DNA from: Bacillota bacterium
GTDB lineage: Bacteria > Bacillota > Thermincolia > Thermincolales > UBA2595
Direction of reading: 5' to 3'
Assembly: GCA_021847735.1 (NCBI GenBank)
Contig: JAJZQD010000003.1
Location: 1-60,793, forward strand
Length of the DNA stretch: 60,793 bases
Shown: one piece after another, positions 7,903-15,604 of the stretch
Position numbering within the stretch: position 1 is the stretch's first letter
Layout of the letters: each line of letters opens with the position of its first letter
The notes under the pieces: model-generated
Told to the model about the DNA's origin: nothing
What the model saw: only the letters and a program-made list of their open reading frames with translations
Databases searched by the model: none
Made by a program: the position numbers and the translations under genes

Positions 7903-9375
7903 ATGAATAAATTAATTGATATTGTTCATCAAAACCGGACTGAAAATTGGTCCACGAAAAATCAAGATGCTTTTTATGAATTATTTGGTTCTGATGGGGG
8001 GAGATACTCTGAAAGAGCAAAAAAGGAAGTTACACTTCGAGCACCGGAATTTCGGGGTGATTCCGGCGTTCCCTTCAGCGCTTATATACATCCTTCCAAT
8101 CCTGATTCCGGTGCATATGGTGGCATGAGTTTTGTTATATTTCCAGTCCCGAATGCTCCTTGCCTTATAGGTATGGTTACTGGGACTCAGGGTCTAAGTC
8201 CGGATGAGGAAGTTTTGGGGCGTCCTGGTCACGCGCGCAAAGTTGCAGCAATTTGTCAGTGGTTAAATAGAAAATACGGTAAAGGTAAAATGGTTGCCTG
8301 GGCTAAAGAAGACCCAGTTCGCACTGATTTAAATGTACCAGAAAACATCAAGGCAAGTTTCTCAGATTACAGCACAGTTCTTAACCGTTATGGAAAAGAA
8401 ATATACGGTTTTTATGCTCCTAACAGTGATAAGAATGCAACTACCGACGCTTTGGTTGCATTTCTAGATTTAATGTTTGAGGAGCGAGGACAATATCCTC
8501 TTAAATCATCATCTGAAGGAGCAGAGCAGGTTAGGGCTCAATATTTTAGTTACTTGATGCCGGATGTAACCGAAGATGAACTTGAATCTCTTCTTAGAGA
8601 ACGTCGATTTGTTATTTTACAGGGCCCGCCCGGAACAGGAAAGACCCGAATGGCATTACGAATTTTGGAAAAGGTATACAAAAATAATGGGTTCTCTATT
8701 CAGTTTCACCCCAATACCACTTATGAAAATTTCGTAGGCGGACTAGCACCTGTTCAGACAAAGGATGCACTTGGTTTGGGGTTTGCCCCGAAAAAAGGTT
8801 TTTTGATGCAAGCGACTGAATTAGCAATTCAAAATACTACAAAGCAATTTTTAATTCATATCGATGAAATTAATAGGGCAGATTTGTCAAAAGTTCTGGG
8901 TGAAGCTATATTTCTTTTAGAATCTAACGTTGAGCACAAGCGGGAAATAGACCTGTCATTTGATTTTGGTGCGCCATTTTATAAAAAATTCAGTTTGCCG
9001 GAAAATTTACATATACTCGGGACAATGAACAGTGCCGACCGCAGTATCGCTATAGTCGATGTAGCGGTTCGCCGCCGTTTTGCTTTTGTAAAACTATGGC
9101 CACAAATGAGTGTTGTTCAAAGTAAGAGTGGACCATTAATGCAGGAAGCCTATATCCGATTAATATCTATTTTCGTTGAACATGCAGGAGAAGATGCTTT
9201 GGCTCTTGTGCCTGGGCATTCTTATTTTCTTGAAAAGGACGACACTAAGGCGGCACGAAATCTTGCTGTCAATCTTGCACCTCTTCTAGAAGAATATCTA
9301 GAACAAGGATATGTGGCAAGTTTTGCGAACAATATCCGAGCTTATCTCCAGTGGATTGAGGGTATTCAAGGATGA
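7903..9375 (+). CDS. mcrB: McrB-like GTPase/AAA+ subunit of type IV restriction system
   Basis: 490 residues. The N-terminal 190 or so residues form a domain I do not recognise and would carry target recognition. The AAA+ motor has Walker A GPPGTGKT (241-248), Walker B FLIHIDEINRADL, and the McrB hallmark TMNSADRSIAIVDVAVRRRF near residue 375-395. McrB hexamers hydrolyse GTP to translocate DNA and activate the McrC nuclease. The stop overlaps the next start (ATGA at 9372), showing translational coupling with mcrC. Base composition and codon use are visibly more A+T-rich than in the corrinoid or ccm genes, as expected of a transferred defence system. Confidence 0.85.
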   Translation: MNKLIDIVHQNRTENWSTKNQDAFYELFGSDGGRYSERAKKEVTLRAPEFRGDSGVPFSAYIHPSNPDSGAYGGMSFVIFPVPNAPCLIGMVTGTQGLSPDEEVLGRPGHARKVAAICQWLNRKYGKGKMVAWAKEDPVRTDLNVPENIKASFSDYSTVLNRYGKEIYGFYAPNSDKNATTDALVAFLDLMFEERGQYPLKSSSEGAEQVRAQYFSYLMPDVTEDELESLLRERRFVILQGPPGTGKTRMALRILEKVYKNNGFSIQFHPNTTYENFVGGLAPVQTKDALGLGFAPKKGFLMQATELAIQNTTKQFLIHIDEINRADLSKVLGEAIFLLESNVEHKREIDLSFDFGAPFYKKFSLPENLHILGTMNSADRSIAIVDVAVRRRFAFVKLWPQMSVVQSKSGPLMQEAYIRLISIFVEHAGEDALALVPGHSYFLEKDDTKAARNLAVNLAPLLEEYLEQGYVASFANNIRAYLQWIEGIQG

Positions 9376-10841
9376 AACGAGTAGGTTCTCGACGTCGACA
9401 GTTTACTAGGGCGCCGCTTTTGCGTTATAAACCCTTAGAATCCCCCTGTTTTGAGGCGCTAGATTCATCTACTCTTCGATTACCTGCTACCTTTCTTGTA
9501 AAGGGAAACATTCCGCGTGACCCACAATCCCAGGCGGCACGGCTTTCCACCCAGTTTATCAGGCAGAATCGGGGAGCCCTTAATGATTTTGGAGTATTTT
9601 TGGACTCGGACTATGATGGTAATTCCACGGATTTGGTTTTTAGGATGAGCACAAAAATTGGGGCTGTTCCGCTTCTGTCTCCTACCACTGGAAAGCCTGA
9701 TTATGGGCTCGTTGTTAAACCGCGTTTTGGGTGGAATGGAATAGGACCAATGCTTGGAGAAATGGGGTGGCGGATAATTCCTACTCCATTAAAACTGCCA
9801 TTGCTTCCCCGTTCGGATAAAAAAGTTCCTCCATGGGTATTGTCGACAATTGTCCTTTTTCGAATAAAAGCGATGCTTGACCACCTTGAAAGACGATTTG
9901 AGTTTAATGAAACTGATTTGCAGGCACCTCGAGGGACTGTTAACTGGTCATGCTATGCAATGTCAAGAATTCCTGCGACTCGATTTCTTGATGTTCCTTG
10001 TCGCTATCCCGATTTACGTGATGACCAAGAGTTAAAGTCTGCGATCCATTTTACTCTTAAGAAACAACTGGCTAGTTTAGAAACACAAAGAATTGCGGGA
10101 ACAGCCGTCATGCAACTAATTAGTCTGTGCCAGTCTCTTTTACAAAAAGTGAATAATTATTCACCCAAAAAACCTACTTCTTTAGCAATTAACTCTTGGT
10201 ACAAAGGATCCTTCCGTACGGAGGTTTTTCGTGACGGTTTACAGGCAGTGGAGTGGACAAATGATGAGCGCGGGCTTGCAGGGATTGGAGATTTTGAAGG
10301 GCTGCCATGGGTAATGTGCATGGAAAATTTTTTTGAAGCATGGTTAGAGACGGTAATTGAAGCTTTGATCAAAAAAATTGGAGGGACTTTGCGGACGGGA
10401 CGGAAGAGAGAGACTATTTCTTCTCTGGCTTGGAACCCTCCTTACATGGGTTCACAGAAATATTTGCTTCCTGATTTAGTCCTTGAACGTGAAAACGAAA
10501 CGATTATTATTGATGCAAAGTATAAAGGGCATTGGGAGGAAATGAATAAAGATAACTGGGTAAACCTAAATGATGAATTGCGGAGACAACACAGAGCCGA
10601 CCTTCTGCAGGTTCTCGCTTATTCCACTATATTCTCCACAAAAAAGGTTGTAGTTTGTCTTGCTTACCCCTGTAAAATTGAAACGTGGATGTCATTAAAA
10701 AAACGGGCCCGGTTACATCATCATGCACAATTGTCTAATGAAAATAGACGGATAGACGTAATCTTAACTGCCGTTCCAATGATGGCGGGGGTTGAGCAAG
10801 TGGCGCAATCTTTGTTAGAAGCAATAAAAGAGACTCCGTAA
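9372..10841 (+). CDS. mcrC: McrC-like nuclease subunit
   Basis: 489 residues, coupled to mcrB through an ATGA overlap. The N-terminal part is the McrC-type domain that engages the McrB ring. The C-terminal PD-(D/E)xK nuclease core is visible as LLPDLVLE followed by IIIDAKYKG (about residues 366-386), with a Q-containing helix (ADLLQVLAYS) after it. With McrB it would cleave modified or otherwise foreign DNA. It is the last gene of the 7.3-10.8 kb unit. The substrate modification cannot be read from sequence. Confidence 0.82.
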   Translation: MKRVGSRRRQFTRAPLLRYKPLESPCFEALDSSTLRLPATFLVKGNIPRDPQSQAARLSTQFIRQNRGALNDFGVFLDSDYDGNSTDLVFRMSTKIGAVPLLSPTTGKPDYGLVVKPRFGWNGIGPMLGEMGWRIIPTPLKLPLLPRSDKKVPPWVLSTIVLFRIKAMLDHLERRFEFNETDLQAPRGTVNWSCYAMSRIPATRFLDVPCRYPDLRDDQELKSAIHFTLKKQLASLETQRIAGTAVMQLISLCQSLLQKVNNYSPKKPTSLAINSWYKGSFRTEVFRDGLQAVEWTNDERGLAGIGDFEGLPWVMCMENFFEAWLETVIEALIKKIGGTLRTGRKRETISSLAWNPPYMGSQKYLLPDLVLERENETIIIDAKYKGHWEEMNKDNWVNLNDELRRQHRADLLQVLAYSTIFSTKKVVVCLAYPCKIETWMSLKKRARLHHHAQLSNENRRIDVILTAVPMMAGVEQVAQSLLEAIKETP

Positions 10842-10874
10842 ATAATGCTGTTAAGAGAAAAGCTTCTTCCTTAT

Positions 10875-10938
10875 CTGACAACCACCTGTCACTTCTCTAT
10901 GCGATAATCTCCCTGAAAACAGTTTCAGGGAGATTATT
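10875..10938 (+). repeat. Repeated leader element, copy 1, with perfect hairpin
   Basis: CTGACAACCACCTGTCACTT and TGCGATAATCTCCCTGAA also occur at 13483 and 15537, each time just upstream of a gene. Here ATAATCTCCCTGAAA (10904-10918) and its perfect complement (10923-10937) form a 15-bp stem with an ACAG loop just before the YhaM-like gene. No U tract follows, so a processing or attenuator role is as likely as termination. Confidence 0.6.
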
Positions 10939-10960
10939 TACAGACGGATGGGGTGATTTA

Positions 10961-11910
10961 ATGAAACGAAAATTCATTTCCGGCCTGGAAGCCGGTGACA
11001 CCGTAGACGACGTCTTTTGTGTGCAATCCCAAAGAGTGCAAAACTTCAAGAACAAGCCAGGCGAGTATTTAAGTTTGACCCTCAGTGATAAGTCCGGTTC
11101 AATTGATGCAAAGTTGTGGAATTATGAGCCGGGAATCCATGATATCCCTACAGGGACTGTAATCAAATGCACCGGAGAGGTCTGCGAATTCGCGGACTCT
11201 CTCGAAATCCATATTCATTCCTATGAGCCGGTTGATAAGACTGCCGTATCTCCGGCAGACTTCCTGCCCCTAACCCCTCATAATATTGAAACAATGCAAA
11301 AGGAAATGGCAGCCATCGTAGTTTCTTTTTCAAACCCTTATCTCAAGCAGCTTTTGGGGAGCCTGATGCAGGACAAAGAGTTATTCCAAAGATTCAGCCC
11401 TCTCCGGCAGCCAAGGTCATTCACCAAGCCTATATCGGCGGCCTGCTGGAACACAGCCTGAAAACAGCTAAAATAGCCGGGGCTGTGGCTGAATTATATC
11501 CCGGTGTAAACAGAGAACTGGCGGTCGCCGGTGCATTACTGCACGACATCGGCAAAATTGAGGAATATGATGTCAGTCACTACATCGCCATCTCAGATGA
11601 AGGCAGGCTGCTGGGCCATATCATGCTGGGCCTGGGGATTCTGGACAGGCTGGCCGGTAAAGTCCCCGATTTCCCGGCAGATTTGCGGCTGGCCCTGCGG
11701 CACATCATAGTCAGCCATCACGGCAGGTATGAGTGGCAGTCCCCTAAACGGCCCAAAACTGTTGAGGCCTGCCTGGTGCATTACGCCGATGCCCTTGAAG
11801 CAGATATGTGGAAGTTCTGTGACCTCAGAGAAAAACACTCCGGTGAGCAGTGGAGTCCGTGGGACCGGAGTTTGGAGCGTTATGTATATGTGGGCGGGGA
11901 AAACCCATAG
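10961..11910 (+). pseudogene. YhaM-like OB-fold/HD phosphohydrolase with frameshift
   Basis: Residues 1-145 (MKRKFISGLEAGDTVDDVF onward) form an OB-fold nucleic-acid-binding domain. The HD domain (GGLLEHSLKT, LLHDIGKI, ISHH-like IIVSHHGRYEW) continues in another frame from about 11400 to 11910. Around 11397-11405, at CAGCCCTCTCCGG, one base must be added or two removed to join FSP to AAKVIHQAYIGGLLEHS. As written the first frame stops at 11461. YhaM is a 3'-5' exoribonuclease; the intact protein would be about 315 residues. Either the gene is dead or there is a sequencing error. A second, heavily deleted copy lies at 13646-13929. Confidence 0.8.
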
Positions 11911-11930
11911 AGACTGATGGCGGGACAAAC

Positions 11931-11956
11931 AAAAAACCGGCAACTGGTGTGCCGGT
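11931..11956 (-). terminator. Terminator of coiled-coil gene 2
   Basis: On the minus strand ACCGGC pairs with GCCGGT, followed by T6. Nearly the same sequence occurs after paralogue 3. Confidence 0.75.
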
Positions 11957-11969
11957 CTAAAAATCGGGT

Positions 11970-12302
11970 TTATATGTTTATGCCAAGCTTTTTCTCAATC
12001 CGATCCAACCTGTGGTCATGCTGCAGGTGGCCGTCAAAGAGTACCCGGATTTTGTCGATAATCTCATGTTCTATACGGGTTTCAATTCGCAGCACGGTGC
12101 TTTCTATTAAGGGTACCCGTTCCGACAATGTCATCAGGTGTTTAGTTGCAAATTCCTGAAATTTTTCTTGTTCTGTGACCCTGATGTTGAGTGATGAAAC
12201 ATCGCCTTTGAGTGATGAGACATCGCCTTTGAGTGATTTAATATCTTCAGATTGGTTCTTCAGATGATTAATAACAAATTCCTGAAACTCTTTCTGTTTC
12301 AT
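11970..12302 (-). CDS. SOS-box coiled-coil protein 2 (110 aa)
   Basis: Paralogue of the genes at 6700 and 13988. Starts MKQKEFQEFVINHLKN after a GTGGAGGAAT site. It has two SLKGDVS heptads rather than the long array, a second EKFQEFATKHLM copy of the N-terminal motif, and the common C-terminal module (STVLRIETRIEHEIIDKI, LFDGHLQHDHRLDRIEKKLGINI). All-helical, charged and soluble. The internal repetition of the FQEF motif suggests intragenic duplication. Function unknown; a promoter with a LexA-type box lies upstream. Confidence 0.75.
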   Translation of the reverse strand: MKQKEFQEFVINHLKNQSEDIKSLKGDVSSLKGDVSSLNIRVTEQEKFQEFATKHLMTLSERVPLIESTVLRIETRIEHEIIDKIRVLFDGHLQHDHRLDRIEKKLGINI

Positions 12303-12356
12303 GGGTCTTATTCCTCCACAGGTTTTTTCCCCGGATATTTTTCTTTTGATAATACT

Positions 12357-12398
12357 ATTTTAACAGAAATTGGGCAGGAAAGCAAGAACATATGTTCG
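12357..12398 (-). promoter_or_regulatory. SOS-type promoter of coiled-coil gene 2
   Basis: Minus strand: CGAACATATGTTCT (12398-12385) is one base from a perfect LexA palindrome. It is followed by TTGCTT (12385-12380), 17 bp, and TAAAAT (12362-12357). This is the best of the three boxes. The remaining 12399-12740 stretch holds no gene. Confidence 0.82.
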
Positions 12399-12742
12399 AA
12401 AATGTGGAGATGAAGATATATGGTGGGAATTTTCGCCGGGGCTTTCCATTATTGTCACAAGCTAAAAAGGCAGCATGATTAATAAAGACAGGTCTTCTTA
12501 ATAGCTTAAACTTTGTGTCCTTTGTGACTTCGTGGTACTCATATTCTTTTGGTTTAATTAGCGTCCATCAAAGAATGCCTCAACCAGTTAATGGGCGAGA
12601 GTGCTAATGAGCACGCCAAAAACCGGTTTTCTCTGCGCCTCGGCGTCCTCTGCGGTGGCGTTTTCCTTCTTTGGCTTGATAATTTTAGGGGCCTAAAATC
12701 ACGCCGGTATATGGTACAATATTTAATTGGGAGTGTGATTGC

Positions 12743-12892
12743 ATGCAAACCATCGAACGATACCGTGGAAGCTTATTGGGGCTGGCGGCAGGGGACGCCC
12801 TGGGTTACTCTGGAGTTTTGTCCGCCGGGGTCTTTTGAACCGCTTACTGATATGCTGGGCGGCGGGTCCTTTAACCTTTTGCCGTGTTAATG
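12743..12892 (+). pseudogene. 5' fragment of ADP-ribosylglycohydrolase gene
   Basis: Matches the start of the intact gene at 14598 including its leader (GGTACAATATTTAATT, ATGCAAACCATCGAACGAT). A 2-bp loss near GCCCTGGGTTAC shifts the frame, and homology ends at AACCTTTTGCCG. Only the first 50 or so codons remain. It marks the left copy of a duplicated block. Confidence 0.85.
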
Positions 12893-12961
12893 GACAAACG
12901 AATAAGACAAAACGACTGGTAGCATTAGGGATGAACCCAGATGATTTCGAGGTGTTAACAA

Positions 12962-13396
12962 ATGAACCTGTTAAAGACCTATGAGCAAATTGATAAACTG
13001 AATAAGATGCCAATTAACCAAGTAGCCAAAAGATATCTACTCATGACCGATCAAAAACCGGATCCGGACGGAGGATTGTACATATACCAACTAATGGAAT
13101 GGGCGCTTGCGAACGGAATCTTGGAGTTCCATGACCCCACGGGGCGCAGAACGTCCTCTGGCATGCTAGAATTTATTCAATCAATAATGGGAATCGGGGG
13201 CAATCCGCAAAGAGCAATGGACTTTCTTACAAAGGAGGGTCCAGACGAAGGAGACCCAACTGCAACGTGGGTGGACCCTAGGGAATTTTTGAAGATGGGG
13301 ACACCGGAGGATGCTGCCAGTTATCTGATAGATTGCCTATTTCAAGCATTAATAGATAAAGAACCTTCAGATCGAGTGGGTGATGGATATGATTAA
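12962..13396 (+). CDS. Hypothetical protein, 144 aa
   Basis: ATG 12962 with GAGGTG upstream; it lies immediately after the broken ADP-ribosylglycohydrolase fragment. Helical, acidic, no signal peptide or membrane segment. Segments such as YIYQLMEWALANGILEF and SSGMLEFIQSIMG look like a folded protein, but I recognise no family. It has no counterpart in the right-hand copy of the duplicated block, so it was probably inserted with, or caused, the truncation of its left neighbour. Confidence 0.55.
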   Translation: MNLLKTYEQIDKLNKMPINQVAKRYLLMTDQKPDPDGGLYIYQLMEWALANGILEFHDPTGRRTSSGMLEFIQSIMGIGGNPQRAMDFLTKEGPDEGDPTATWVDPREFLKMGTPEDAASYLIDCLFQALIDKEPSDRVGDGYD

Positions 13397-13482
13397 TAGG
13401 ATGGCCGGAACTGGTGCTGAATGGAGATATAAAGGAGGAAAAAGAAATAAAGGAAGTATCTCTATAAAAACTTGTTTTTAAA

Positions 13483-13533
13483 CTGACAACCACATGTCAC
13501 TTCTCTATTCGATAATCTCCCCGAAAAATTCAT
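13483..13533 (+). repeat. Repeated leader element, copy 2
   Basis: CTGACAACCACATGTCACTT and CGATAATCTCCCCGAAAA match the leaders at 10875 and 15537. It is followed by AAATTCAT, the first bases of the broken YhaM-like copy, into which the 112-bp element inserted. Confidence 0.6.
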
Positions 13534-13645
13534 CCCAATTCCAAGACTCCACCTTCTATTAGGTGGAGTTTCCACTTTTCTGCTTCAGTGGGGGTAGAGT
13601 CCCCCACTGAAGTTTCGATGTTCAGCTTTAGCTGAACGAGTTCAC
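13534..13645 (+). mobile_element. 112-bp palindromic element (IS200/IS605-type PATE), copy 1
   Basis: Begins CCCAATTCCAAG and ends GAACGAGTTCAC. Three hairpins: CTCCACC/GGTGGAG, CTTCAGTGGGGG/CCCCCACTGAAG and GTTCAGCT/AGCTGAAC. Left flank is TTCAT and there is no target duplication. The undisturbed sequence is seen at 10972-10983 (AATTCATTTCCGG), which shows the insertion point exactly. No ORF. Confidence 0.88.
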
Positions 13646-13929
13646 TTCCGGGCTGGCAGCCGGTGACACCGTTGAGGATGTTTTTTGTGTACAGTCCGAG
13701 CCGGTTGATAAGGCTGCCGTAACTCCGGAGGACTTCCTGCCCCTAACCCCACTTAATATTGAATTAACGGCCCAAAACTCTTGAGGCCTGCCTGGTGCAT
13801 TACGCCGATGCCCTGGAAGCAGATATGTGGAAGTTTTGTGCCCTCAAAGAAAAACACTCCGGTGAGCAGTGGACCCCATGGGACCGGAGTTTGGAGCGAT
13901 ATGTATATGTGGGCGGGGGAAGCCCGTAG
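13646..13929 (+). pseudogene. Degenerate second copy of the YhaM-like gene
   Basis: Three pieces of the 10961-11910 gene are joined: the start (GGCTGGCAGCCGGTGACACC), the EPVDKAAVTPEDFLPLTP region, and the last 50 or so codons (CLVHYADALEADMWKF). Two internal deletions removed most of the OB fold and the HD catalytic motifs. The 112-bp element sits at its fourth or fifth codon. It is non-functional. Confidence 0.88.
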
Positions 13930-13949
13930 AGACTGCTGCCGGGACAAAC

Positions 13950-13974
13950 AAAAAACCGGCGCTGGTATGCCGGT
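13950..13974 (-). terminator. Terminator of coiled-coil gene 3
   Basis: Minus strand ACCGGC/GCCGGT stem followed by T6, duplicated from or to the terminator at 11931-11956. Confidence 0.75.
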
Positions 13975-13987
13975 CTAAAAATCGGGT

Positions 13988-14236
13988 TTATATGTTTATG
14001 CCAAGCTCTTTCTCAAGCCGGTCCAACCTGCGGTCATGCTGCAGGTGGCCGTCAAAGAGTACCTGGATTTTATCGATAATCTCATTCTCCATGCGTGTTT
14101 CGATACGCAAAACTGTACTTTCCACAGATGACAATCTGCCTTCTATAGACGACAATCTGCCTTCCATAGATGACGTGTTTTCTGTCAATTTCATCAGGTG
14201 TTTGACTACAAATTCCTGGAATTGCTCGTTGTTCAT
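13988..14236 (-). CDS. SOS-box coiled-coil protein 3 (82 aa)
   Basis: Start at ATG 14236 (MNNEQFQEFVVKHLMKL) with AGGAGGG upstream. It has two EGRLSS heptads, then the common C-terminal module (STVLRIETRMENEIIDKI, LFDGHLQHDRRLDRLEKELGINI). It is the shortest of the three, and so shows the core without an expanded array: FQEF N-terminal helix plus LFDGHLQH C-terminal helix. It lies in the right-hand copy of the duplicated block, between the YhaM pseudogene and the ADP-ribosylglycohydrolase gene. Confidence 0.75.
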   Translation of the reverse strand: MNNEQFQEFVVKHLMKLTENTSSMEGRLSSIEGRLSSVESTVLRIETRMENEIIDKIQVLFDGHLQHDRRLDRLEKELGINI

Positions 14237-14304
14237 GGTAACCCTCCTGAATGACATGATACGTGGTGCCTTTGTGAGTGATGGCCGGAACCGCTCTCAC
14301 AAAT

Positions 14305-14346
14305 ATTATAGCAAAAATCGGGTGGGAAAGCAAGAACAAACGTTCG
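14305..14346 (-). promoter_or_regulatory. SOS-type promoter of coiled-coil gene 3
   Basis: Minus strand: CGAACGTTTGTTCT (14346-14333), TTGCTT (14333-14328), 17 bp, TATAAT (14310-14305). The spacing is identical to that at 7165 and 12357. Confidence 0.8.
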
Positions 14347-14367
14347 GTAAAAGGCCGTCACCTTTAT

Positions 14368-14479
14368 CCCAATTCCAAGACTCCACCTTCTATTAGGTGG
14401 AGTTTCCACTTTTCTGCTTCAGTGGGGGTAGAGTCCCCCACTGAAGTTTCGATGTTCAGCTTTAGCTGAACGAGTTCAC
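14368..14479 (+). mobile_element. 112-bp palindromic element (IS200/IS605-type PATE), copy 2
   Basis: Same ends and same three hairpins as the copy at 13534. Left flank TTTAT, right flank TAGTTTT. It lies between the SOS promoter and the ADP-ribosylglycohydrolase gene and interrupts no gene. Confidence 0.88.
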
Positions 14480-14597
14480 TAGTTTTTTGTTTTTAGTTTT
14501 CTCTGTGTCCTCTGTGCCCTCTGTGGTTTGCCTTTCTTTTTAGTGGCCTAAAATCAGGCCGGTAAATGGTACAATATTTAATTTGGAGTGTGGTTAC

Positions 14598-15536
14598 ATG
14601 CAAACCATCGAACGATATCGTGGAAGCTTATTGGGGCTGGCGGCAGGAGATGCCCTGGGGGTTACCCTGGAGTTTTGTCCGCCGGGATCTTTTGAACCGC
14701 TTACTGATATGCTGGGCGGCGGGTCCTTTAACCTTTTGCCGGGGCAATGGACAGACGATACCTCCATGGCTTTGTGTTTAGCCGAAAGCCTGATCGAAAC
14801 AAAGGGGTTTGACCCCCGGGATCAAATGAAGAGATATCGTTCCTGGTACAGGGACGGACACCTGAGCAGTACAGGCCGGTGTTTTGACATTGGGAACACG
14901 GTTCGGGAGGCTCTGCTTACCTTTGAAAAAACGGGAGAACCTTATTGCGGTCCCACCGACCCCTACAGTGCCGGCAATGGGTCAATTATGCGGCTGGCCC
15001 CGGTGCCTTTGTTTTATGCCGCAAAACCCGGTGAGGCCATTGAATACTGCCGAAAAAGCTCCTTAACAACTCACGGTACACCCACGGCGATCGATGCCTG
15101 CCGGTATCTTGGAGCCCTGATTATCGGGGCTGTAAGCGGGGTGACCAAGGCCGACCTCTTGGCTGACCACTTTACGCCGGTCCAGGGACTCTGGGAAGAC
15201 GACCCGTTACACCCCAGGATAGCCGAAATAGCAGCAGGGTCCTTTAAGCGAAATAACCCGCCGCTGATCCAGGGCACCGGTTATGTGGTCCGGTCACTGG
15301 AAGCCGCATTATGGGCATTTCACCACAGTTCCTCCTTTGCCGAAGGAGCGCTTTTAGCTGTCAACCTGGGGGATGATGCAGATACCACCGGTGCTGTATA
15401 CGGGCAATTAGCCGGCACCTACTACGGCGAACAGGGCATACCCGAAGAATGGCGGGCAAAAATAACGCAAGTTGATTTGATTAAAGATATGGCTGACAAA
15501 CTGCATAAGACAGGGTTATCGGTTAATATGCAATAA
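14598..15536 (+). CDS. ADP-ribosylglycohydrolase family protein
   Basis: 312 residues from ATG 14598 (TTTGGAGTG upstream). Family motifs for two Mg ions are clear: GLAAGDALG near the N-terminus, [32 protein letters not shown] and the C-terminal [18 protein letters not shown]. Such enzymes (DraG/ARH type) remove ADP-ribose from proteins or nucleic acids. A restriction-gene neighbourhood raises the possibility of reversing a DNA- or protein-modifying toxin, but no ADP-ribosyltransferase is visible nearby. The gene is intact, whereas its left duplicate (12743) is broken. Confidence 0.88.
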   Translation: MQTIERYRGSLLGLAAGDALGVTLEFCPPGSFEPLTDMLGGGSFNLLPGQWTDDTSMALCLAESLIETKGFDPRDQMKRYRSWYRDGHLSSTGRCFDIGNTVREALLTFEKTGEPYCGPTDPYSAGNGSIMRLAPVPLFYAAKPGEAIEYCRKSSLTTHGTPTAIDACRYLGALIIGAVSGVTKADLLADHFTPVQGLWEDDPLHPRIAEIAAGSFKRNNPPLIQGTGYVVRSLEAALWAFHHSSSFAEGALLAVNLGDDADTTGAVYGQLAGTYYGEQGIPEEWRAKITQVDLIKDMADKLHKTGLSVNMQ

Positions 15537-15604
15537 CTGACAACCCCCTGTCACTTTACCCTGCGATAATCTCCCTGAAGCTAAAATTCGGGGAGGTTTT
15601 TTTC
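15537..15604 (+). repeat. Repeated leader element, copy 3
   Basis: CTGACAACCCCCTGTCACTT and TGCGATAATCTCCCTGAA as at 10875 and 13483, then GGGGAGG, which serves as the ribosome-binding site for the HIRAN gene. Confidence 0.6.

Noticed and set aside
6700-11910. CoCoNuT-type (coiled-coil McrBC) system
   Set aside because: Those systems carry coiled coils fused to, or in operon with, McrB/McrC-like proteins; here the coiled-coil genes are on the opposite strand with their own SOS promoters, and McrB/McrC lack long coiled coils. Kept only as a remote analogy.
12591-12984. Several overlapping plus-strand frames across the broken glycohydrolase copy
   Set aside because: They are frame remnants of the pseudogene; none has a family match or independent support.
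13869-14396. Plus-strand 175-codon frame
   Set aside because: Runs antisense through coiled-coil gene 3 and ends in the mobile element; no protein-like features.
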